Assembly: GCF_900240285.1 (NCBI RefSeq)
Contig: NZ_OESS01000001.1
Location: 1,240,001-1,304,000 of the forward strand
DNA from: Halobacillus sp. Marseille-P3879
GTDB taxonomy: Bacteria; Bacillota; Bacilli; Bacillales; Halobacillaceae
Length of the DNA stretch: 64,000 bases
Reading direction: 5' to 3'
Shown: positions 52,972 to 61,495 of the stretch, piece by piece
Position numbering within the stretch: position 1 is the stretch's first letter
Layout of the letters: each line of letters starts with the position of its first letter
Made by a program: the position numbers and the translations under genes
The notes under the pieces: generated by a model
The model's input: only the letters and a program-made list of their open reading frames with translations
Databases searched by the model: none
What the model was told of the DNA's origin: nothing

Positions 52972-53868
52972 ATGACGATTTTCTTTCAAGTAGTATTACC
53001 GGTCATATTGGTTTTTTTATCAGGATATATATTGCAGAGTTTTATTCGTTTGGAGATTAAATCTATTTCGACAGTGGTACTTTACATACTGCTCCCATGT
53101 CTGGTTTTTGATACGTTTTATAAAGCGGAATTTGATCAGGAATACTTTATGATGGTATTGTTCTCAATCATATTGTTGTTTCTCATTCTTCTTATTAATA
53201 AAATTGCTGCTAAAGTAGCTGGTAATTCCACCTCTACAGAAAGCGGGTTGATCTTATCAACTGCCTTTATGAATGCTGGTAATTATGGTGCACCGATTGT
53301 ATTGTTTGCATTTGGAGAACAAGGTTTTATATATTCTGTTTCATTTATGGTTATTCAGCAGATTGTTATGAACTTTTTTGGTGTATATTATGCGGCCAAA
53401 GGAGCTGCAGGTGTACGGCTTGCTATTGCTACTGTCTTAAGAATGCCGCCAACCTATGCCGTAGTAATAGCTTTAATCGCCAAGTTGACAGCCTTTCCTG
53501 TGCCTGAGAACATAATGTCCAGTATTACCTTAGTTGGGGATGCTACAATTCCAACTGTTATGATTTTACTCGGTATGCAGCTGGCGAATATTACAGTGAA
53601 ACAATTAGAATGGGGAAAAATAACTTATGCTGCAAGTTTAAGACTAGTCGGATCTCCGCTGATCGCCTGGGGTTTAACCATCCTTCTGCCTATGAGTGAT
53701 ATGATGGGGAGCGTTTTAATTGTTTCAGCTGCCATGCCTTCAGCTGCCACAACCACCATGTATGCTGTTCAGTTTGACTCAAAGCCGGACTTAGTTTCAA
53801 GTATTACTTTGATAACGACGTTGCTAAGTGTTATTACCATTCCTATCGTACTCAATATCCTTCAGTAG
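52972..53868 (+). CDS. AEC family transporter
   Basis: A 298-residue membrane protein with about ten transmembrane helices, of the auxin efflux carrier/AEC family. TAFMNAGNYGAPIVLFAFG near residues 98-116 is the characteristic Asn-containing broken helix, and LILLGMQLAN-like VMILLGMQLAN near 201-211 its counterpart. Bacterial members are thought to move malate, malonate or similar carboxylates. The ATG at 52972 is used because GGAGGAG is eight bases upstream; the longer frame from 52834 adds a leader with no ribosome binding site. Confidence 0.88.
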   Translation: MTIFFQVVLPVILVFLSGYILQSFIRLEIKSISTVVLYILLPCLVFDTFYKAEFDQEYFMMVLFSIILLFLILLINKIAAKVAGNSTSTESGLILSTAFMNAGNYGAPIVLFAFGEQGFIYSVSFMVIQQIVMNFFGVYYAAKGAAGVRLAIATVLRMPPTYAVVIALIAKLTAFPVPENIMSSITLVGDATIPTVMILLGMQLANITVKQLEWGKITYAASLRLVGSPLIAWGLTILLPMSDMMGSVLIVSAAMPSAATTTMYAVQFDSKPDLVSSITLITTLLSVITIPIVLNILQ

Positions 53869-53873
53869 TTAGA

Positions 53874-53911
53874 AGCCGCATTGCGCAGTCTCTCTGCCAA
53901 TGCGGCTATTT
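53874..53911. terminator. Bidirectional terminator
   Basis: AGCCGCATTG with CAATGCGGCT around a 14-base loop, followed by ATTTTTATTT; shared with the convergent small membrane gene. Confidence 0.82.
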
Positions 53912-54067
53912 TTATTTCTTTTCTTTCCTTGTTTTGAAAAACATATATAAATTGCCTAGAATCATTGCTACTGAAAGAACAGCTCCCACTGAAGAAAGTT
54001 CCAAAGGTGTAAAATATCCTGTTAATAAAAATAAAGCGAAAAATAAGGCAAACATTAAGTAGAACAA
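53912..54067 (-). CDS. Small two-helix membrane protein
   Basis: A 51-residue protein starting at TTG, with two hydrophobic helices (MFALFFALFLLTGYF and VGAVLSVAMILGNLYMFF) and a basic tail ending KTRKEKK. GGGAG is six bases before the TTG. No family recognised. It ends at the terminator shared with the AEC gene. Confidence 0.6.
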   Translation of the reverse strand: MFYLMFALFFALFLLTGYFTPLELSSVGAVLSVAMILGNLYMFFKTRKEKK

Positions 54068-54132
54068 ATTGATCTCCCTTCCTGTAAACGGACTAAGATA
54101 TAGGGTAACACATCTTTGCGGTCCGAATCATA

Positions 54133-54582
54133 TCAATTAAATTCAGAGAGCTTATTTTTAATGGAATTTCGCTTTCTTTTAATTGTAGAAGGGCTGGATT
54201 TAATTTTATGGGCAATTTCTTCAATCGTGTAATGGAGTAATGTCAGGGAGAGAATTTCTTTTTCGAGATCAGTAAGTCCGTAGTTTGTATAAATATCATA
54301 CCAGAATAGTTGTTCGTCTAGTTGATCATTCACAACGAAAGAGGTGGGAACGAACGTGTACGAAATATTTAATTTTCGCTTAAGAGATTTGTAATAATAA
54401 AACAGTTGGTAGGAGAAGTAAGTAGAAAACTTACAGCGTTCACTTTGGTATCGCTTAACACACTTTGCATAAACAAGGTAAGCATCTTGAAGGTAATCTT
54501 CATGAGGCGAAAGCTGGAGCTTATGAAGCGTGTGATAAATAAGGGGATAGTAGGAAACGAAATTTAAACATTGGGTGGACAT
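54133..54582 (-). CDS. Small sigma-70-family factor (ComX/ECF-like), minus strand
   Basis: A 149-residue sigma-like protein. The N-terminal part has region 2 features (DYLQDAYLVYAKCVKRYQ near residues 29-46 and KFSTYFSYQLFYYYKSLKRK near 51-70), and the C-terminus a region 4 helix-turn-helix (LTDLEKEILSLTLLHYTIEEIAHKIKSSPSTIKRK near 103-137). It lacks regions 1 and 3. Unusually Tyr-rich, suggesting foreign origin or a specialised role. The ribosome binding site is weak. It is divergent from a second small sigma factor about 240 bases away. Confidence 0.75.
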   Translation of the reverse strand: MSTQCLNFVSYYPLIYHTLHKLQLSPHEDYLQDAYLVYAKCVKRYQSERCKFSTYFSYQLFYYYKSLKRKLNISYTFVPTSFVVNDQLDEQLFWYDIYTNYGLTDLEKEILSLTLLHYTIEEIAHKIKSSPSTIKRKRNSIKNKLSEFN

Positions 54583-54819
54583 GAATAACTCTTTTCTAAT
54601 TGAATATTCAATTGATTTTTGCGCGCAATTCTATTATTACTCAAAAGCGAAGAAAAAGAAATAGTTTTCTGAAAATTATATTATTTACTTTAAAATTCAG
54701 TTTTTTGATTATTTTTTGGTTAAAAAATTATTTTTTTGTAGATTATTGGCACCAAATAAGCAGCTTCTAACGATTATAGATATAGAAGCCTAATTTTAAG
54801 AATGAAAAGGAGCTTGCTT

Positions 54820-55332
54820 ATGTGCGTAGATGATCAGGAGTTTGAGAGAATTGTGTTGGAAAATGAAAGATTAATACATTACCATATTAAAAGTTTACAT
54901 ATTAATGATGCCAACGGGGATTTTTTTGCCATAGGTTTAGAAGCTTTATGGCAAGCCTACGAAACTTACGACCCTTCTGTTGGTAAATTCTCTACTTACC
55001 TTAGCTGGAAAGTTCGCAACGCCCTCATCGATGAAATCCGTAGGGATTCTAAACGCCTCAAAAACCAATCCTTCCTGTTAAAAACCCAAATATCCATATC
55101 TGATTTAACAAGCGAAGATGTTGTAGTTGACCAGTTTTTATGGAATCAGATTAAGAGTGAATTGACCTTAAATCAATGGAAGTGGGTGTATTATTATATT
55201 ATTCATGATTTATCCGTATCTCAAATTGCATCGATTGAAGAAGTGACAAAAGATGCGGTGAAGAATTGGGGAAGACATGCAAGAAAAAAACTGTACTGTG
55301 TACTAAGTAAACAAAACCACGTACTGGAGTAA
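54820..55332 (+). CDS. Small sigma-70-family factor, plus strand
   Basis: A 170-residue sigma-like protein with region 2 (DANGDFFAIGLEALWQAYETYDP and FSTYLSWKVRNALIDEIRRD near residues 33-79) and a region 4 helix-turn-helix (DLSVSQIASIEEVTKDAVKNWGRHARKK near 133-160). It is more canonical than its divergent neighbour. The ATG at 54820 is preferred to 54802 because AAAGGAG lies seven bases upstream. The pair is separated by a very AT-rich control region. No anti-sigma factor is recognisable nearby; the HTH protein at 55351 is a possible partner. Confidence 0.78.
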   Translation: MCVDDQEFERIVLENERLIHYHIKSLHINDANGDFFAIGLEALWQAYETYDPSVGKFSTYLSWKVRNALIDEIRRDSKRLKNQSFLLKTQISISDLTSEDVVVDQFLWNQIKSELTLNQWKWVYYYIIHDLSVSQIASIEEVTKDAVKNWGRHARKKLYCVLSKQNHVLE

Positions 55333-55350
55333 TCCGGCACGTGGTATTAT

Positions 55351-55719
55351 TTATTTCTCGATCGTTATATTTATTTTGCTCAGCCCTAATGCCTTTGCTG
55401 CTTTAATCATACGTGCAGCTTCCTGTTCCGCATCATCAATTGATATGTTATTTCTCGAGATATTCAGGGAAGTTCCTCCAAATAAAGGAAGTGTCTCTGT
55501 TTCTTCCTTTTCAGGGATAGGATTGTTTGGCTCAAGATCATTTGCGGTATCATGCTTGCTTCGATTGACACGACCGCGGATTTTCCTCCCATGATATACT
55601 ACGCTGGCATAAGGACATCCCGTTTCTTTTGAGATTTCTCGATAATTTTTGTTTGATTGTTCAATAAGTTGTTTTACTTCATTTAAATCGTACTCATACT
55701 GTTTGCTTTTTTTTGCCAT
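55351..55719 (-). CDS. Predicted HTH protein, unknown function
   Basis: A 122-residue protein whose N-terminus holds a helix-turn-helix-like segment (VKQLIEQSNKNYREISKETG followed by CPYASVVYHGRKI, residues 15-47), then a basic stretch, an acidic Pro/Glu linker (about 60-80) and a C-terminal helix AEQEAARMIKAAKALGLSK. It converges on the plus-strand sigma factor with only 18 bases between. AAGGGG precedes the ATG. A regulatory role with the sigma genes is inferred from context only. Confidence 0.6.
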   Translation of the reverse strand: MAKKSKQYEYDLNEVKQLIEQSNKNYREISKETGCPYASVVYHGRKIRGRVNRSKHDTANDLEPNNPIPEKEETETLPLFGGTSLNISRNNISIDDAEQEAARMIKAAKALGLSKINITIEK

Positions 55720-55837
55720 AAACGTTAACCCCTTTATTAATCTCTTCTAATATTTTAACAAAAAATAAATTTTTTTATAGTACTAGTTACTGCCACTATT
55801 AAACAATTACTTTTAACTTTAGGTAAATAATTGAAAA

Positions 55838-55866
55838 ATGAACCAGTGAGTTATTCACTGGTTCAT
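55838..55866 (-). terminator. Terminator of thr operon
   Basis: Twelve-base stem ATGAACCAGTGA with its complement, starting within the last codons of thrB and followed by TTTTTC on the minus strand. Confidence 0.85.
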
Positions 55867-56763
55867 CGCAGGTGTCGCAGAAGCTGAAACTCCGTTTAAG
55901 TCGGCTTTTAGTACTTCAACTTGATAGTCAGGTAATTGTTTGTTTAGTTTTTTTATTTGCTGTTCAGACGCTTGATAAAAAAGCCCGATCATCGTCGGCC
56001 CCGCACCGCTTATATAGTGTCCGAGTGAACCGTGTTGATCAAGAATGCCGGACACATGAGGGAAGTCAGGAATGAGTCCGCTCCTGTAAGGCTGATGCCA
56101 TTTATCTTGCTTCATCATTCTTCCTACAAGCGGCCAGTCTTTTTCTGCAAGAGCAGCTACTAGGACATTAGCCATCCCGCTCGCATAAACTGCGTCTTTA
56201 TAAGGTAAGTCAGTTGGAAGTATAGCACGAGCTTCTTCTGTTTCGACATGATAATCAGGAATAACTGCAACCCAGGTTAAATGCTCAAGATCTTTTGAAA
56301 AACGAACAGATTCAAGATTCGTGCCGTCATAAGATGAAACTGTAATCCCGCCATAGATAGCTGGAGCTACATTATCTGGATGGCCTTCGATTGCACAAGC
56401 TATCTTAAGTTTCTCTTCATCATTCAGCTCCAGATGAAGAAGCTGGTTCGCTAACTCAATTCCCCCTACTACTGCAGTAGAAGAACTTCCAAGACCTCTT
56501 GCAATAGGGACTTCGTTTGTCATTGTTACCTTATGGGGAGGCAGGTGGTCCACTCCATAGCGATTGGCTGTAAATAGAGCAGATTTATAAATTAAATTTG
56601 TTTTTCCATCAGGAATAAACGGCTGGTCTTTTTTTGGCAGAACGAACGTCCACTCATCAGCAGGTTCACAGTGAAGGGTAACATATTGAGTCAATGCCAT
56701 TCCGATCGAATCAAAACCCGGTCCGAGATTTGCTGAGGTAGCTGGAACACGGATGGTAATCAT
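55855..56763 (-). CDS. thrB: Homoserine kinase
   Basis: A 302-residue GHMP kinase that phosphorylates homoserine. It has [19 protein letters not shown] near residues 5-23, the ATP loop [17 protein letters not shown] near 85-101, [13 protein letters not shown] near 127-139 and [10 protein letters not shown] near 258-267. It is the last gene of hom-thrC-thrB; its ATG overlaps the thrC stop by four bases. Confidence 0.96.
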   Translation of the reverse strand: MITIRVPATSANLGPGFDSIGMALTQYVTLHCEPADEWTFVLPKKDQPFIPDGKTNLIYKSALFTANRYGVDHLPPHKVTMTNEVPIARGLGSSSTAVVGGIELANQLLHLELNDEEKLKIACAIEGHPDNVAPAIYGGITVSSYDGTNLESVRFSKDLEHLTWVAVIPDYHVETEEARAILPTDLPYKDAVYASGMANVLVAALAEKDWPLVGRMMKQDKWHQPYRSGLIPDFPHVSGILDQHGSLGHYISGAGPTMIGLFYQASEQQIKKLNKQLPDYQVEVLKADLNGVSASATPAMNQ

Positions 56764-57812
56764 GATGTGACTCCTGCTGCTTCAGCAAATTGTTGTAAAT
56801 CATTTTCGATTACAGTTGGTCTAATCTTACTTTTTTCAATGGCGGTAGTAGGGTCTTTAAGGCCGTTTCCTGTAAGAACGTGAACTACTTTTGATCCTTT
56901 TGGAATCGTGCCGTCTTTTACTTTTTTAATTGTTCCGGCAAGAGATGCGCAGGAGGCAGGTTCTGCAAACACCCCTTCGGCACTGGCTAACCATTGATAA
57001 GCTTCTACAATATCTTCATCGGTTACTTCGTTAATACTCCCTTTTGATTCCTCGGCAGCTTTTAGAGCAGGCTGCCAGCTTGCAGGGTTTCCAATTCGGA
57101 TAGCAGTGGCAAGTGTGTCTGGGTTTTCTATGACTTGATTTCTTACAATTGCAGCTGATCCGCTTGCTTCAAAACCGAGCATTTGTGGGAGTTTTGTACC
57201 GTGGGATTGATGGTACTCTTTAAATCCTCTCCAATACGCCGTAATATTTCCTGCGTTTCCAACAGGTATAGAGAGAAAGTCAGGAGCCTCACCCAATACG
57301 TCACATACTTCAAATGCTGCTGTCTTTTGACCTTCAATTCGATAAGGATTAACTGAGTTAACAAGAGTAATAGGTTCTTTTTCCGCAATTTCACGGACAA
57401 TCTTTAGTGCTTGATCAAAGTTTCCTTTTATGGCAAAAATCTCTGCTCCGTACATAACAGCCTGGGCAAGTTTGCCTTCTGCAATTTTACCATCAGGAAT
57501 AACCACGATACAGCGTAACCCTGCTCTTGCTGCAAAAGCAGCTGCCGAGGCTGATGTATTACCTGTCGATGCACAAATCACGGCTTTAGAACCTTCTTCT
57601 ATTGCTTTAGCCATTGCAAGGACCATTCCGCGGTCTTTAAAAGAACCAGTAGGGTTGGCACCTTCAATTTTCACATAAGCTTCAATGCCTAATTTTTCAG
57701 AGATCGTAGGAATCGGAAGTAAAGGAGTATTTCCTTCGTGTAATGTAAGTTTTGGTGTCTCTGGTGTCACCGGTAATAATTCTTCATATTTATCTAATAA
57801 ACCCTTCCACAT
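56760..57812 (-). CDS. thrC: Threonine synthase
   Basis: A 350-residue PLP-dependent enzyme converting O-phosphohomoserine to threonine. The PLP lysine lies in [11 protein letters not shown] near residues 53-63, and [20 protein letters not shown] near 77-96 is the phosphate-binding segment. A second ATG is used as the start (57812), eight bases after AAGGGAG; the first, at 57833, lies ahead of that site and duplicates the MWKG start by a short repeat. Ends overlapping thrB by four bases. Confidence 0.95.
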   Translation of the reverse strand: MWKGLLDKYEELLPVTPETPKLTLHEGNTPLLPIPTISEKLGIEAYVKIEGANPTGSFKDRGMVLAMAKAIEEGSKAVICASTGNTSASAAAFAARAGLRCIVVIPDGKIAEGKLAQAVMYGAEIFAIKGNFDQALKIVREIAEKEPITLVNSVNPYRIEGQKTAAFEVCDVLGEAPDFLSIPVGNAGNITAYWRGFKEYHQSHGTKLPQMLGFEASGSAAIVRNQVIENPDTLATAIRIGNPASWQPALKAAEESKGSINEVTDEDIVEAYQWLASAEGVFAEPASCASLAGTIKKVKDGTIPKGSKVVHVLTGNGLKDPTTAIEKSKIRPTVIENDLQQFAEAAGVTS

Positions 57813-57813
57813 A

Positions 57814-59109
57814 TCAGTTGCTCCCTTCCACACGGAAAACGCTATCGACCGAACGGATCGATGACAGGCTTTCTAAATCGTTGTATGCTCGTTTAAAGTC
57901 TTCTTCACTTACCTGATGAGTCACCATCATTAATTCACGTTCATCATCTTTATCTGCTTCGCGCTGAATAATTTGATCGAATGAAATACCGTATTCTGCA
58001 AAAATCTTTGTGAGTTCCATCAGCATGCCAGGCTGATCATGCACGTGAAGGCGCATGTATTTTTTCGTTAATTGATCTTTCTTTTCCTTAACTTGTTTCG
58101 GGAACTGCGGCTGTACATAGGCAGATCCGGAAGTTCCTAATCTGAGGCTTTTTACTACGGCAATAAGATCAGATACTACTGCGGTAGCTGTAGGCAGCTT
58201 ACCAGCGCCTGGTCCGTAAAACATAGTTTCTCCTACGGCATCCCCGTATACATAAACTGCATTGTATTCGTCATTCACTGAGGAGAGAGGATGTTCAACT
58301 GGAAGCAAGGTAGGCTCCACGTTAACGGCAACGCCGGTTTCATCATGTTCCGCAACTCCGATTAATTTAACAGAGTATCCAAGCTGTCTGGCATATTGAA
58401 TGTCGGCTAATGAAATTCCACGGATGCCTTTAACTTCCACATCTTCTAAATTAAAAGGCATAGAGAAGCCAAGAATTGATAGAATCGTCATCTTACGAGC
58501 TGCGTCTAATCCATCTACGTCAGCAGTAGGATCTGCTTCTGCAAATCCAAGTTCCTGAGCTTCCTTTAAGACGGAGTCAAAATCGACACCTTCTTTCGTC
58601 ATCTTAGTTAAAATATAATTCGTTGTGCCATTTACAATTCCCATCATTTTACGGATTTTGTCAGATGACAGTCCATCTAAAATGGAACGAATGATTGGTA
58701 TTCCGCCTGCCACACTTGCTTCATAAAATAAGTCACATTGATTTCGTGAACTGGCTTCAAACAATTCGGCTCCATGCTGAGCTACAAGATCTTTGTTAGC
58801 AGTAACAATATGTTTTCCGTTTTCAATGGCTTCACGTAATATTGTGAGAGTGTGATCGATTCCACCCATAACCTCCACTACAACATCAATATCAGGATCC
58901 TGCGTGATATCTTCATATCGATCCGTGAGTTTAGTTGAAGTATTATCAATATCACGAGGTTTAGTTAAATTACTTACGAGCACAGTCTTGATTGTGACAT
59001 CGCACCCTGTTTTATGTTGAATACTTTCTTTATGGTCTTCAAGAATTTCAATTACACCGCTTCCGACGGTCCCTAATCCCAGTAAGCCCACAGTAATTGT
59101 GTCTTTCAT
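57814..59109 (-). CDS. hom: Homoserine dehydrogenase
   Basis: A 431-residue NAD(P)-dependent enzyme reducing aspartate semialdehyde to homoserine. The Rossmann motif [13 protein letters not shown] is at residues 10-22, catalytic-region segments [10 protein letters not shown] near 103-112 and [14 protein letters not shown] near 170-183, and a C-terminal ACT domain ([23 protein letters not shown] near 352-374) gives feedback control by threonine. It heads the operon hom-thrC-thrB; the next gene begins one base or so after its stop. Confidence 0.96.
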   Translation of the reverse strand: MKDTITVGLLGLGTVGSGVIEILEDHKESIQHKTGCDVTIKTVLVSNLTKPRDIDNTSTKLTDRYEDITQDPDIDVVVEVMGGIDHTLTILREAIENGKHIVTANKDLVAQHGAELFEASSRNQCDLFYEASVAGGIPIIRSILDGLSSDKIRKMMGIVNGTTNYILTKMTKEGVDFDSVLKEAQELGFAEADPTADVDGLDAARKMTILSILGFSMPFNLEDVEVKGIRGISLADIQYARQLGYSVKLIGVAEHDETGVAVNVEPTLLPVEHPLSSVNDEYNAVYVYGDAVGETMFYGPGAGKLPTATAVVSDLIAVVKSLRLGTSGSAYVQPQFPKQVKEKKDQLTKKYMRLHVHDQPGMLMELTKIFAEYGISFDQIIQREADKDDERELMMVTHQVSEEDFKRAYNDLESLSSIRSVDSVFRVEGSN

Positions 59110-59446
59110 CGTTCACACTCCTTGTCCACTTGGAATATACATTTTTATATTTGTAATGGACATTGTAACGGAAAGGAAAGGGATGTACAAGGTTTAATAG
59201 AGTTGGAATTAAAAAGTATTTATCTTTCTATTCCTTTAAGTCTGAATTACAAGCCCAGCACCGGGATTTTACTTAAAATAACCGGTCGGAAAATTGTCTC
59301 AAATTAAAAAATTTCTCTTTATTTAATTAAACAGATAAATGTTATTTTTTCCTTATTTAAGAAAAAAAGGGCAATAAATATAAATATTCGACTAAATAAT
59401 TGATTTTTCACCAATGTTTTTCCGATAGAAGTGTATTTGTTACATA
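59110..59446. other. Divergent intergenic region, hom side
   Basis: No gene supported. It contains the leader of hom on the minus strand, with AAGGAGTG next to the start codon. A possible 61-residue plus-strand frame at 59122-59307 has no ribosome binding site. No T-box or riboswitch was recognised. Confidence 0.4.
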
Positions 59447-59475
59447 TTGACTAATTTTCAGAAATATTTTATAAG
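59447..59475 (+). promoter_or_regulatory. Sigma-A-type promoter
   Basis: TTGACT at 59447-59452 and TATAAG at 59470-59475 with 17-base spacing, 35 bases before the GTG of the small gene at 59510. Confidence 0.6.
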
Positions 59476-59509
59476 TAAATATACCTAATTACGAAAGGAG
59501 GGGTGAGAG

Positions 59510-59722
59510 GTGAGTATATTGAATTCAGTGTTTATGTGTGAAAGTTTGATAAAACGTATAATTGAAGACATGGGGATCTCAGGGAAAACAGATTTATTTC
59601 TTCAGGAAGGGATGAGTGCACTACATAAATTTGTAGAAATTCATAATGAAGCTACTCTTTACCAACTTAATTTGGTTATCCGCAATCATTTTCGTTCCAT
59701 CCTGTCAGCATCAAATGACTGA
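59510..59722 (+). CDS. Small protein, unknown function
   Basis: A 70-residue protein starting at GTG, with AAAGGAGG eight bases upstream. It appears all-helical (SLIKRIIEDMGISGKTDLFLQEG and TLYQLNLVIRNHFRSIL) with no membrane segment or known motif. It has its own promoter and no neighbour in operon. Size and helical pattern recall small Bacillus regulators, but no family was recognised. Confidence 0.6.
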   Translation: MSILNSVFMCESLIKRIIEDMGISGKTDLFLQEGMSALHKFVEIHNEATLYQLNLVIRNHFRSILSASND

Positions 59723-59766
59723 GGACAGCTAAGAGCTTTTTCGTAATAATTTCATCTTTATTTTTA

Positions 59767-59795
59767 TTGACAAATGAGGGATAATAGAATAAAAT
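59767..59795 (+). promoter_or_regulatory. Sigma-A-type promoter of IDEAL-domain gene
   Basis: Perfect TTGACA at 59767-59772, 17-base spacer, TAAAAT at 59790-59795, 33 bases before the GTG at 59828. Confidence 0.75.
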
Positions 59796-59827
59796 ACTGA
59801 AAATTCTGATTGTAAGGGGTGGGCAAA

Positions 59828-60286
59828 GTGTTAAATATTAAAATGTTAAAACCTTATTATGTGAAAGAAGACCATCGTTTTATCCGAGTCGTATTAGCCT
59901 ACCAGTATTTTTCCTTATTTATTGACGATGAATTATATCAGTTTATTCCTATGGAGTCCCGTGAAATTATTATTGATCGAAAAAGTAAGCGTGTTCATAA
60001 TGTGTTTGATATTTTCGTTTTTCAACGAGGGAAGAGAATTGTATATGTATCAGTAGCTGATTTGCTAAAGCTTCCTGATTTTATTACTCATCTTCATGCT
60101 ATTACTTCCCCTTATGAAACAAAAGCAGTAATAGCGAAGCCTGATCAGAAAAATAAAGAATTAGAAAACGTTATTGATGACTTAGAGAAAGAGAACTTAA
60201 GACGGTTAATAAATAGAGCCATTGATCGCGCCGATAAGAAAGCGTTTACAGAATTGTCGGACGTATGGAATGAAGAATACTGTTAA
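59828..60286 (+). CDS. IDEAL-domain protein
   Basis: A 152-residue protein. The N-terminal two thirds is beta-rich with many aromatic residues (FIRVVLAYQYFSLFIDDELYQF), and the C-terminus is an IDEAL domain (LRRLINRAIDRADKKAFTELSDVWNEEY at about 124-151). IDEAL domains occur in small Bacillales proteins such as ComK-binding and sporulation-related factors, often as protein-binding modules. The GTG at 59828 is eight bases from AAGGGGT; an in-frame GTG at 59819 falls inside that site. Function unknown. Confidence 0.72.
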   Translation: MLNIKMLKPYYVKEDHRFIRVVLAYQYFSLFIDDELYQFIPMESREIIIDRKSKRVHNVFDIFVFQRGKRIVYVSVADLLKLPDFITHLHAITSPYETKAVIAKPDQKNKELENVIDDLEKENLRRLINRAIDRADKKAFTELSDVWNEEYC

Positions 60287-60310
60287 ACCGCCCATCCAGG
60301 GGCGGTTTTT
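60285..60310 (+). terminator. Terminator of IDEAL-domain gene
   Basis: AAACCGCCC with GGGCGGTTT around a short loop, then TTTTTC. Confidence 0.88.
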
Positions 60311-60365
60311 CTTTTTAGGATATACGCTGTTCATATTTTTCTAATGAGTGGAGTTATAGAGTTTT

Positions 60366-60443
60366 GTTCTTTATAAAGAAAAAACGCCTTTTATTTTATG
60401 TTTTTATCCTTTATAATAAAACTATAAATTCTTTATTAAGAAC
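60366..60443. promoter_or_regulatory. Paired inverted SinR-type operators flanking a promoter
   Basis: GTTCTTTATAAAGAA at 60366-60380 and, in opposite orientation, GTTCTTAATAAAGAA (60429-60443) differ at one base. They contain the SinR half-site GTTCTT and flank a TATAAT at 60412-60417. The layout suggests autorepression of the SinR-like gene. Confidence 0.62.
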
Positions 60444-60482
60444 AAAAATCGCAGGATCAGCGTACAGGAAGGAGGTCAGCTC

Positions 60483-60707
60483 ATGACTGGGATAGGGGAG
60501 CGTATAAGAGTATTACGATTAGGAAAAGGCTTATCTGTCAATCAATTTGCCAATCAATCAGGAGTTTCAAAATCCTATATAAGTAATATTGAACGAGGGG
60601 TTCAAAAAAACCCATCTTTAAGTGTTATGAGAAAAATGGCATTAACGTTAGATGTGCCGCTTGAAGATTTGCTTTCTCATGTTAATGATCAAAGTAATGC
60701 TGAGTAA
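60483..60707 (+). CDS. SinR-like XRE family regulator
   Basis: A 74-residue protein consisting essentially of one XRE helix-turn-helix domain: GERIRVLRLGKGLSVNQFANQSGVSKSYISNIERGVQKNPS at about residues 5-45. The order and spacing match the DNA-binding domain of Bacillus SinR, but the C-terminal SinI-like dimerisation hook of full SinR is short or absent. It is followed by two SinI-like genes and preceded by paired GTTCTT operators. Probable role: repressor of biofilm or stationary-phase genes. AAGGAGG precedes the ATG. Confidence 0.82.
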   Translation: MTGIGERIRVLRLGKGLSVNQFANQSGVSKSYISNIERGVQKNPSLSVMRKMALTLDVPLEDLLSHVNDQSNAE

Positions 60708-60724
60708 TAAAAGGAGGAGGTTGC

Positions 60725-60835
60725 ATTAAACAAAAGCGGGTAGATCAAGAGTGGGTGCAATTAATTAAAGAAGCTAAACGACTTGGCCTAGAAATAGAAG
60801 ATGTACGGAAATTCCTTCGAAGGAAGCTGCGGTGA
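60725..60835 (+). CDS. SinI-like antirepressor with apparent ATT start
   Basis: A frame of 36 residues containing the SinI fold: VDQEWVQLIKEAKRLGLEIE then DVRKFLRRKLR. The only suitable initiation codon is ATT at 60725, seven bases after GGAGG (GGAGGAGGTTGC); in-frame upstream codons hold no ATG, GTG or TTG before a stop, and internal GTG would remove the conserved DQEW. An ATT start is rare and usually means low or autoregulated translation, as in infC. It follows the SinR-like gene by 17 bases. Confidence 0.7.
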   Translation: MKQKRVDQEWVQLIKEAKRLGLEIEDVRKFLRRKLR

Positions 60836-61294
60836 TTTTTGTATGATGGGAGAGGTTGCATTAATAAGATTGGCGGCCCGTGCTAAATATCCCGTCTTTA
60901 TTATTTATTGATGTAACAAGAGAATCCAATCTCTTCTTTCCTGACTATTCTCATTTACAGCCTTCCGTTATTATTTGCTACACGTGATTTTGTCCAACTC
61001 ATTCACTGATATGAATAATATAAATAATAGGAAGAGGGGAAGAGGGTCATTGGTACTGATTAAGACCTATCGATCCCATAGGAAAGGAATGGCACGAAAC
61101 TCTTTAATCACATTCGAGTTTTTTTTACAATATCTTTATCCTAAAATATATAAAAAATTGATAATTTATGAAAAAAATCTGAGAATAATGCAAAACTGCT
61201 ATCATAATAGGCTTAGTTATATAGGGATAGGACAGGGGAGCTTACATACTGCAGATAGTAGAAGCTTCCGTAATTTTAACGGGGAGGTTCATCT
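60836..61294. other. Gap between the two SinI-like genes
   Basis: No supported gene. GGGAGAGGTTGCATTAATAAG at 60849-60869 repeats GAGGTTGCATTAA from the ribosome binding site of the first SinI-like gene, suggesting a partial duplication; the frame there stops after a few codons. A 107-residue frame at 60975-61298 lacks a ribosome binding site and family features. Confidence 0.45.
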
Positions 61295-61423
61295 ATGATG
61301 AAGGCAGTTCCTGATCAGACGACACTTGATGCAGAATGGGTAAGACTTGTAAAAGAAGCCAGGGATTTAGGGTTGACTATTGAAGAAGTTAGAGAATATA
61401 TTAACTCAATTAGTTCTCATTAA
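61295..61423 (+). CDS. Second SinI-like antirepressor
   Basis: A 42-residue protein, MMKAVPDQTTLDAEWVRLV and onward through KEARDLGLTIEEVREYI, matching the SinI family pattern (DxEWxxLxxEAxxxGLxxEEVRxxL). GGGGAGG lies seven bases before the ATG at 61295; a second ATG follows immediately. It likely sequesters a SinR-type repressor. It has an ordinary start codon, unlike its paralogue. Confidence 0.82.
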   Translation: MMKAVPDQTTLDAEWVRLVKEARDLGLTIEEVREYINSISSH

Positions 61424-61426
61424 AGA

Positions 61427-61456
61427 ACATCAGCTTTTAGCTGGTGTTATTTTTTT
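61427..61456 (+). terminator. Terminator of second SinI-like gene
   Basis: AACATCAGC with GCTGGTGTT, short loop, then ATTTTTTT. Confidence 0.85.
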
Positions 61457-61495
61457 GAAATTCATCTATAGTAGAATAAAGGGAGGGAGTTAACG

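Noticed and set aside
59122-59307. 61-codon frame upstream of hom on the plus strand
   Set aside because: No ribosome binding site and it covers the hom leader.
60975-61298. 107-codon frame between the two SinI-like genes
   Set aside because: No ribosome binding site, odd composition and it runs into the start of the second SinI-like gene.
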